From Candidatus Enterococcus huntleyi (GTDB taxonomy: Bacteria; Bacillota; Bacilli; Lactobacillales; Enterococcaceae), in assembly GCF_009933175.1 (NCBI RefSeq), contig NZ_MAEJ01000030.1, positions 62,001-126,000 on the forward strand: DNA of 64,000 bases. Direction: 5' to 3'. Every line of letters begins with the position of its first letter. Positions within the stretch are counted from its first letter, which is position 1. Of this stretch, positions 62,670 through 64,000 are shown in pieces. Position numbers and translations under genes: made by a program. The notes below the pieces were generated by a model that was not told where the DNA came from, did no database searches, and worked only from the letters and a program-made list of their open reading frames with translations.

Positions 62670-63230
62670 ATGTCGAATAAAATAAATTATACAAAATTGA
62701 GTAAAGAAGTTTCTTATGCATTACGTCATGCACCATGGGAATATGAATTGGAATTAGATAAAAATGGTTGGGTACCGATTGATCAATTGCTACAAGCCTA
62801 GCACCAAATTGCTGAATGGCAGTCTGTAGAAGTTAGTGATTTAGAAATGATGATTGAAAAGTCTGAAAAGAAGAGACATGAAATTGAAGGAGATGCTATT
62901 AGAGCGTTGTACGGGCACTCCATCCCCATGAAAATAGTGAAGGAGGAAGCAATCCCTCCTAAAATTCTTTATCATGGAACTGCGCATGATTTTTTACCTG
63001 AGATTGAGAAACAAGGGTTGTATCCGATGTCTCGACAATATGTTCATTTGTCTGAAGATATAGAGACAGCGAATTTAGTAGGAACAAGAAAAGATAAACA
63101 GCCGATTATTTTATCGGTGAATACAGAAAATGCTAGAGCAAAAGGAACAACTTTTTATTTGGGAAATGAGAAGGTTTGGCTAGCAGATAGCATTCCTGCA
63201 GAATTTCTTGAAGTATTAGAGGAACAGTAA
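62670..63230 (+). pseudogene. kptA: RNA 2'-phosphotransferase (KptA/Tpt1) with premature amber codon
   Basis: KptA removes a 2'-phosphate from RNA with NAD, giving ADP-ribose 1'',2''-cyclic phosphate. Both the N-terminal winged-helix part (LSKEVSYALRHAPWEYELELDKNGWVPIDQLLQA) and the catalytic part (RALYGHSIPM, ILYHGTAHDFLPEIEKQGLYPMSRQYVHLSED) are well preserved, but codon 44 is TAG (62799-62801), in the same frame. The Arg-His-Arg-Arg site appears as LRHAP, RALYGHS and GT-type segments. Downstream restart near 62847 would lack the N-terminal Arg/His. SD AAGG before ATG 62670. The change looks recent because the rest of the frame is open. Confidence 0.82.
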
Positions 63231-63262
63231 ACGTGAGATTTACTTGATCTTCCGCACCTTTT

Positions 63263-63311
63263 AAATAGGAACCTTTCGGATGATTTATTTTCCGTGAGGT
63301 TCCTATTTTAA
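63263..63311 (+). terminator. Intrinsic terminator after kptA
   Basis: TAGGAACCT (63266-63274) pairs with AGGTTCCTA (63297-63305), followed by TTTTAATTT. The stretch 63312-63573 has no gene I can support, only AT-rich promoter-like sequence. Confidence 0.75.
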
Positions 63312-63573
63312 TTTATTCCCACTAATTCTTTCTATTTATAAGAAGCAAGTCGGCTAGTCAGTAGGATTTTGTAGAGTGGGTCATGTTATATACAAAACAG
63401 AGGATTACTTATATAATAATAGTTGTTATTATTAATGGTTGGTAACCTTGAGTAAATAGAGTTACTCAGTTGCTAAGTGATTATTTTAAAAGAAAAAGGA
63501 GGGAGATTTCCGCATTTTTATAGGATAATTAATCAGGTTAGATTGAATTTACACCTATAGTTACTGGGGAATC

Positions 63574-64000
63574 ATGAGAAGAATGAAAAAGAAAATTGGT
63601 GTAGCGGTTGTAGTAGTTATTGTTTTGGTGGTGGGTGTTTTTGGATACATAAAGTATGACAGTAGCCAGAAAGAAAAGGTGTATAACGCAAAGATTGAAA
63701 AGATAATCGCTAAGGTAGAAAAAGAGTCTACAGTGATGTCGGAAGAAAAAGATAGTACTAAAAAATTGGAATTACTAAAAGAGACACAAAAGGCGCTAGA
63801 TGAATATAAACAAGGTCAGGAAAAAGATAAAGCGGTTATTCGATCGTATGATCAGAGTATCAAATCGACACAAGAGTGGTTTAAAAATGAGAATGATACC
63901 ATAATTAAAGCCAATACGTCAGAAGAGATAGACAAAGAAAAACAAGATAGTTTGCAGAAAAAAGATCAAGCTTTGACGGATGTTTTACAAACGATTCACG
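63574..64000 (+). CDS. Membrane-anchored coiled protein (3' partial)
   Basis: Runs out of the window after 142 codons. A basic head (MRRMKKK) is followed by one membrane helix (IGVAVVVVIVLVVGVFGYI), then a highly charged, helix-prone extracytoplasmic region rich in Lys, Glu and Gln. SD GGGGA lies 5 nt before ATG 63574. The helix could also be a signal-anchor. No family assigned because the C-terminal domain is missing. Confidence 0.6.
   Translation, partial: MRRMKKKIGVAVVVVIVLVVGVFGYIKYDSSQKEKVYNAKIEKIIAKVEKESTVMSEEKDSTKKLELLKETQKALDEYKQGQEKDKAVIRSYDQSIKSTQEWFKNENDTIIKANTSEEIDKEKQDSLQKKDQALTDVLQTIH

Overview
The window reads as chromosomal DNA of a low-GC Gram-positive of the order Lactobacillales, most probably Enterococcus or a close relative. 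This rests on the combination of a cydABDC cytochrome bd cluster beside a DHNA prenyltransferase and an NDH-2 gene, a PepO-type M13 peptidase, a second PRPP-synthase paralogue of the streptococcal/enterococcal Prs2 type, LPxTG pilin and sortase genes, T-box leader RNA and strong SD sites. No tRNA, rRNA or CRISPR array was seen.

Layout. 0-6 kb: truncated MFS transporter, a BceRS-like two-component system, a GlcU-type sugar transporter and an APC amino-acid permease. 6-12 kb: TelA/XpaC pair (minus strand), then a Nudix hydrolase / tail-anchored protein / MTA-SAH nucleosidase / nicotinamidase run and a lipid kinase. 12-16.3 kb: an FtsX-type ABC permease, its ATPase broken by a stop codon inside the signature motif, and a two-component system. 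16.3-24.3 kb: PepO, a cysteine peptidase-like protein, Prs2, RarD and a cysteine desulfurase; between the desulfurase and its usual partners (DUF1831, MnmA) sit two tandem ~400-bp copies of a type I toxin-antitoxin-like cassette. 24.6-30 kb: MnmA, a quinone oxidoreductase, DUF1033 and topoisomerase III. 30-40 kb: respiratory block: cytochrome bd oxidase and its CydDC exporter, a polyprenyl diphosphate synthase, MenA and NDH-2, which together make a short NADH-to-O2 chain that depends on a quinone head group made elsewhere.

40-57.7 kb is the accessory highlight. A tyrosine recombinase gene lies between two 28-bp inverted repeats (41143-41170 and 42688-42715), each built like a recombinase core site (10-bp arms around an asymmetric 7-bp spacer) and accompanied by paired AGCCGTCA direct repeats. 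The segment looks invertible, carries its own recombinase, and holds outward promoters that would point into the next operon after inversion. That operon encodes a major pilin, a 1664-residue LPxTG adhesin, a small LPQTS pilin, one 587-residue protein containing two complete sortase domains, a signal peptidase, a membrane protein, two paralogous coiled-coil proteins sharing a GWFF-x-KNI-x-x-EINEL head and a DivIVA-like tail, an unknown charged protein and a translationally coupled TetR regulator. I read this as a candidate phase-variable pilus island with a built-in double sortase.

57.9-64 kb: a GT39-like membrane glycosyltransferase, a T-box leader with two antiterminator/terminator modules in front of a polar amino-acid ABC importer, a small membrane protein, an RNA 2'-phosphotransferase gene with a nonsense codon, and a membrane-anchored protein cut by the window end.
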